From contig NC_089753.1 in assembly GCF_040412425.1 (NCBI RefSeq), positions 43,533,913 through 43,597,912 of the forward strand: DNA of 64,000 nt, written 5' to 3'. Below the pieces are notes generated by a model. That model worked only from the letters and a program-made list of their open reading frames with translations, did no database searches and was not told the origin of the DNA. Origin of the DNA: Macrobrachium rosenbergii. Its lineage: Eukaryota > Arthropoda > Malacostraca > Decapoda > Palaemonidae. Positions 59,191-64,000 of the stretch are shown here, piece after piece; the stretch's first letter is position 1, and every line of letters begins with the position of its first letter. The position numbers and the translations under genes were made by a program.

Positions 59191-60738
59191 ATCGCGGCGT
59201 CCTGGCGGCGAGAGTTGGTTACGTCCTGGCGGCGAGAGCTGGTTGCGTCCTGACAAACAGCCCTAGAAGAATCCCGATGTCGAGAGCTGGATGCGTCCTG
59301 GTATCGCGAGCTGGAAGCGTCCTGGCGTCGAGCATTGGATACGTCCTGGCGCCGAGAATTGGATGCGTCCTGGCGTCGAGAGGCGAATGCGTCCTGGCGT
59401 CGAGGAAATCCACTGCGTTCTTTCCTCCCTGGAGAACCGAAGTCGTAATCTTGCTGAACAAAGGAAGAATGTTCCCGGCGAGAGGAAGAAAATTCCTGTC
59501 GTTTAAGGCGTGGAGAGGAGAAGAGTCGAGCCTCAGGAGAAGAACCCTGAGGTTTTTGCTTGGGAGAAACGAAAAGATTCTTATGTTCCAGGCCAGAAGA
59601 GCGCCCCTTGTTGACTCGAACGGGAGAGGGATCCAGTTCTCTCTTATCCCTAGGAGAAACTTCAGCAGGGGACTCCCTTCTAGATCTCTTCACTGGTAAT
59701 TTGGAGTCCTTACGTCTGACCGACTGCGGGGGAGGACGACTAAAGGCCTGAACGAGAGAAGCCAATTGGCCTTGCATGACGGTCATAAATGATTTAGCCG
59801 CAGCAGCTGCATCTTGAGGATCCGAGGGAGAAGGTTGTCGAGACAAGCTGGGAGCAGGAGAAGGATTCTCGAGAATTCTCCGGAAGCAGAAAGAAGAGAA
59901 CTCTCCTCCTCCGAACAGCGAGAGGAGAGCATTCGAAAAAGGTCTTGACATTTTTGCTGGAGAGGCGTTTCGGTCGTCGTCGGAAGCAAAAGATTCAGGG
60001 GAGCTCCACGCACCCGAAAGGGGGAGAGCGAGTCCGGGGTTGATCCTCTTGCTGCAACCATCTTCTTTTGGTCGGTCTCGAATCCTCAAACTGCCATCTA
60101 CGTCTAGGAGAGGGGCTAGGAGAAGACGCAAGCTCTTCCGACACGCGCCTTTCCTGTGGCGGTCATAAGCAGCCTGGGAAAAAGCAACAGGACTGCTTGA
60201 GGCGACGGCTGACCGAGGATACGTCCCTCTCACCCCTTACGATCGTCGACATACCTTCTCCCTTGGTCCTGGGAGCCTGGTAGAGGTCTAGATCTAGGGG
60301 CATGACAGGGTCGATCAGTCGCCACCTCCACTGCACTAGCACAATCATTATCACAAACTTCACTTGTACTCTTACCTTTTTCAAGGCTTCAAGTTGATCC
60401 TTTAATTCTTTCATCTCAGCCGCCATCCTGGCGAACTGAGGGTCCATAACAGCAGATACAGTTCCTGTAGAAGGAGCGGGGTTACCACCTCGGGAGAAGG
60501 ATCTACTTCTAAGGGTGATTTAGGAATAGAAGGGTTAAAAAGAAATGTCTAGGCTAACATCACTCACAGACCTAGATTTAGATTTAGAAGCCCTCCTTAA
60601 CTTATCCATCTCTAATTTACGCACATAGCGTTTCATTTCCATCCATTTCTTTTCATCCAAATCCTCGCATTCTTTACATCTTTTATCCAAGGCACACTCA
60701 AAACCCCTGCACCCTAAACAAACAGTGTGAGGGTCCAC
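59180..60738 (-). pseudogene. DIRS element B gag, N-terminal half with octapeptide repeats
   Basis: Begins with MDPHTVCLGCRGFECALDKR (60738 onward), a Cys cluster (C7, C10, C15, C21, C24) also found in gag remnant D. A predicted coiled coil follows (MAAEMKELKDQLEALKK, near 60420-60370, different frame). Then comes a long Ser/Arg/Pro-rich part (60233 frame) ending in about ten copies of an 8-residue unit of the type RRQDASNS at about 59400-59190. Three or more frame changes occur, so the copy is dead. Confidence 0.7.
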
Positions 60739-60969
60739 GAAGCTTTCGGCAACCTAACCTTACATTCTTCATTCACACATACTGAAAAAACTTAGGATCA
60801 GACATCTTATCCAAGAACAGTCAAAAGAATAAATCCAAACAAGCCACAAAAGCGATTGCCAATCCAAAGGTCAAAATATGTCACCAATAAAAGGTCCAAC
60901 ACAGCGACCTAGGGAAGCGAGCGAAAAACCCGACGGAGAACCAACAACGATGTTGTCGGTCCAACCGGC

Positions 60970-61124
60970 AGAGATGATCTGAGGAACTGAAAACGGGAAT
61001 GATTCCAGCTACCACCCTAGGGTTGTTAACCACCTATCGCCGCCGCGAGTTTTGAAAAATCTGCCGGTTCGACAGGGATTAAGCTATATATATATAACTG
61101 CCAGGTAAGTTCTATTCGTAAAAA
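60970..61124. repeat. Right inverted terminal repeat of DIRS element B
   Basis: Runs from AGAGATGATCTGAGG to CCAGGTAAGTTCTATTCG and the final A-run at 61120-61124. It is complementary to the left repeat apart from small indels (for example near the CGCCGCCGCG stretch). Confidence 0.9.
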
Positions 61125-61139
61125 GGGTAGTTTTACCCC

Positions 61140-62205
61140 CAAAAACTCGGAAAAACTCTCCCAGTACACAAAAAACAACACTAACTATCTAAAGAAGAAC
61201 TGGGATAGGTTTCCTTCCTCTTCCAATGCCACTGGAAGAAAGAGAAGGTTCTCTAACAGTCACACATGGGGGGAACAAAGGCATGAGACCCAGGTCACGT
61301 GCTTACTGCACCAGCGATTTCTCCGAGAATAACAAAAGCAAACCTCACAGAACGTTACTAACAGCTATAGTACATCTCTAATATGTTTTAGTTATGATAT
61401 TGAATTTTTTTCATCAAACAAAATGACTGAAAACTAAGCACTGTTTTTGTATTCAAGAACAACTCAGCGCGACTGAACAACTATGCTCTGATCTTGTATT
61501 CACGCACTCACATGGGGACCCCTTGTAACACAAGAAGTACTACTGAATTGAGGAAACCAATTCTTCAAACAGTAAAAAAAGTAAAATAATTACGTATGAT
61601 CTCTTACACTAAGAGAAAAGGATAAGACACCCCCAAAACAAGAGACAACTACACGACCGCAACGAATCTAACAGTATGTCCATATTCAAGCATGGCTGGG
61701 AAGACTCGACAAATGGAGGGCAGCTTGGGTCAACCTAGGGGGTTCTAGGTAGCATTAGGATTTTGTTTTTGTAAAGACAAGTCTAAAACAGCCGAGCATA
61801 ACGGTGCGCAAGGAATACTCCATAAGTGAAAGCGTAAGGTAGTATACATGTTGGAACAAATGCTGATTTCATTTATTCGTTACCAATGTTTCGAAGGCCC
61901 AACCTAAATTATAAAAACAGCTTTCATTCCTTCTGTGGAAAAAATTATCATTACCCTTTAAAGCTTTTATTCTTCAAAAGTAACTCACTGAGCTACCTTA
62001 GATGGCAATTTTCCTCATGATATCGTACTTACCTTTATTTTGGAATGTCTTGTACTGTTAATCAAATGTTTGGTCTAGTTGTATCACTTTCTAGTCTTTA
62101 TATCCCAAGTCAAAACATCTACTAAATGATTAGTTACAGCTTAAAACTTCCTGCTCATTGCTTTACAACCAGACCCTACTGAGCTGTCATATTTTCTAAA
62201 TGATA
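61140..62205. other. DNA right of DIRS element B
   Basis: Positions 61190-61330 on the minus strand share order and words (GCACGTG, GTTCC, CCAGTGGCATTGGAAGAG) with 54340-54465 at the other side of B, suggesting related gag-leader DNA on both flanks. The rest, to 62205, holds nothing I recognise. Confidence 0.35.
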
Positions 62206-62210
62206 ACCTT

Positions 62211-63335
62211 AAGTGTAGTGCTTCTTCTTGGGTAAAGTTTTAGCTACTACTATCTATCTAGGTAAAGCTAAAAGTATCCTTACTGATTTTCTCTTTGCAA
62301 TTATTATAAGTTCTTTTATATTTTCAAATATAAAACTGCTTGAAGTGAGAAATAAGTCTTCTAGATACCTCTATTTTATGGGGCAGCAGTTGAAGCGAGT
62401 TTCACAAGTGTGACTCAAGTTATAGTTCAGCCATGTTCTTTTCATACCTGCAGAAAGTAATAAAACCATTGCACATCACCCTTTTTCCAGTCCTGTTTTT
62501 GATATTGACAAAAAGGTCTATCATTTTATTTAAGAAATTGCATAGTTGAAGTTTATTCTTGTATACAGTATATTTATGCTGATATCAGCGCAAGCATAAT
62601 ATGACATAGTTTACGGGAAGGTAGAGCCATTGTCTCTTCTTGATTATATGAATTGTGAACATTGGCAAGTTATCATGTGATGTCTTTTTACTTGGGAGAA
62701 AAATTGCTTTCCTATCAAAAGACCTAAAAACCAATTTCCCTGTTACTACCAAAATGACGATTAACATTCAGTCTCATACTACCATAGGCAAAAATATCAA
62801 GGTTAAAATCAGCGACTTCCATATAAAAAAGAGAAAGCAATTTTTCTCCCAAGTAAAAAGACATATCACATGATAACTTGCCACTGTTCACAATTCATAT
62901 AATCAAGAAGAGACAATGGCTCTACCTTCCCGTAAGCTATGTCATGTTATAGTTCAGCTGATATCAGCATAAATATACTGTATACAAGAATAAACTTCAA
63001 CTACGCAATTTCTTAAACAAAATGATAGACCTTTTTGTCAATATCAAAATACATGACTGGAGAAAGGGTGATGTGCGATGCTTTCATTACTTTCTGCAGA
63101 TATGAAAAGAACATGGCTGAACTATAACTTGAGTCACACTTGTGAAACTCGCTTCAACTGCTGCCCCATATAATAGAGGTATCTAGAAGACTTACTTCTC
63201 ACTTCAAGCAGTTTTATATTTGAAAATATAAAAGAACCTATAATAACTGCAAAGAGAAAATCAGTAAGGATACTTTCAGCTTACCTAGATAGGTAATAGT
63301 AGCTAAAACTTTACCCAAGAAGAAGCACTACACTT
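62211..63335. repeat. 1.1-kb palindrome with 500-bp arms
   Basis: The left arm (62211-62710) is the reverse complement of the right arm (62834-63335), with scattered mismatches and small indels along the whole length. It runs from AAGTGTAGTGCTTCTTCTTG at the outer end to AGAAAAATTGCTTT at the inner end. The spacer of 123 bp is unique. Neither arm codes for anything I recognise. Divergence of the arms argues against a simple foldback sequencing artefact. It could be a long-terminal-inverted-repeat element or a local inverted duplication. Confidence 0.9.
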
Positions 63336-63339
63336 GAGA

Positions 63340-64000
63340 AAGTAACCAACTAAATTTACAGAATCCCACTGTTTAAATTAATATGTTCCTAGTCTACCTC
63401 AAAAGCAATTGCAAAAACATGTCATTGTACTGTAATATTAAACAGAACTCCCAACTTGGTCTATAGGGTGGAATTACAGCTTGTAATAAGCTTTGAAAGC
63501 AGCACTTGCAAACAGTACTGTAATGCAAATCAGAGTAGCAATAACCATGTACCAAAAACCTAACTTTCATTTAAGCATTGCATACCCCATTTTGCAATAA
63601 AATAATTTCTAATCCTCACAAACAATCTACCAGAAACCAATCTGACATAAAGGTTTTCTGCATTAAAGCAAATTCTACAATTAAAATAAAAGTCAAAAGC
63701 ATTTCCACAACACCACAACTGTATATATTTCATTAAGGTCCCATTAATCAAGTACTGTATATGCCTTATTTCGTGACCCACAAGCCCCCAGGCTCACCTG
63801 TCTTAACTGATAGAAAGAAGCTAAGTTCTACTGTGTTCGCTGCAGGTCCTCGGGTGTTTATTTGTTAACTAACTCACTTTTTTGTGGTGCAACAACAATT
63901 CCACTCAATTACAGGGCTTTTCAACTTCCATATCTAATCTACTCATTTAGGAATCCCTAGTTCTTAAAGCCTTCCTCACTTTGTGCTTAGTAAATGGTAA
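63340..64000. other. Unassigned non-coding DNA
   Basis: Nothing recognised to the end of the window. Confidence 0.45.

Larger units (their letters stand above)
54473..61124 (-). mobile_element. DIRS1-like tyrosine-recombinase retrotransposon (element B), 6.65 kb, near full length
   Basis: DIRS elements copy via reverse transcription and are thought to insert a circular DNA intermediate with a tyrosine recombinase, without target duplication. Here the inverted terminal repeats (about 54473-54663 and 60970-61124) and an internal complementary region (about 54708-54812) are directly visible. The latter joins the complements of both outer ends at the T-run near 54765, which fixes the borders. 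In minus order follow gag (Cys cluster, coiled coil, octapeptide repeats), RT (YLDD), RNase H, methyltransferase-like domain and recombinase (R, HxxR, Y). Several single-base frameshifts break all major frames, so this copy is inactive. No target duplication was found, as expected. Confidence 0.9.

Overview
This is nuclear DNA from an animal, most probably a decapod crustacean. The gene in it is split by spliceosomal introns with GT/AG borders. The intergenic DNA is saturated with long (TA)n and (GA/CT)n microsatellites. DIRS1-like tyrosine-recombinase retrotransposons are abundant. The decapod assignment is inference from these traits; no marker gene in the window proves it. No bacterial operons, rRNA, CRISPR array or confident functional tRNA were seen.

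Layout. (1) Positions 1-26.7 kb are gene-free. This part is packed with microsatellites, a 2.2-kb array of a 30-bp minisatellite, three copies of a roughly 400-bp interspersed repeat (called R1 here), two hAT-like MITEs with 8-bp target duplications, a third MITE with 8-bp flanking repeats, a 78-bp-arm hairpin, two inverted-repeat elements set between (TA)n tracts, and decayed LINE pieces. (2) Positions 27.6-47.9 kb hold the only cellular protein gene I can support: a plus-strand homologue of vertebrate C2orf42. It has a promoter-like CACGTG palindrome, a 5'-UTR exon (donor at 28066) and seven coding exons. The exons are 30373-30585, 31419-31619, 32367-32618, 34630-34811, 35551-35791, 39753-39950 and 47064-47897. 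All junctions keep phase and the predicted protein is 706 residues. Its introns carry LINEs, a fourth R1 copy, a second copy of another repeat (R2) and a possible foldback element. (3) Positions 48.4-61.1 kb, just downstream of the gene, are a pile-up of at least four DIRS-like elements, all on the minus strand. The largest (54473-61124) shows inverted terminal repeats, an internal complementary region, gag, reverse transcriptase, RNase H, a methyltransferase-like domain and a tyrosine recombinase, but several frameshifts break it. (4) Positions 62.2-63.3 kb contain a 1.1-kb palindrome with 500-bp arms and a 123-bp spacer.

How it fits together. The window is one widely spaced conserved gene inserted between a microsatellite-rich intergenic tract upstream and a retrotransposon cluster downstream. 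Long microsatellites almost stop about 1 kb before the promoter and do not return through the gene or the DIRS cluster. The least expected signals are three. The first is a pair of (TA)n-flanked elements whose shared motif has a small stem that changes in sequence but keeps its pairing. The second is the terminal and circle-junction architecture of the DIRS element, which can be read directly. The third is the long palindrome.
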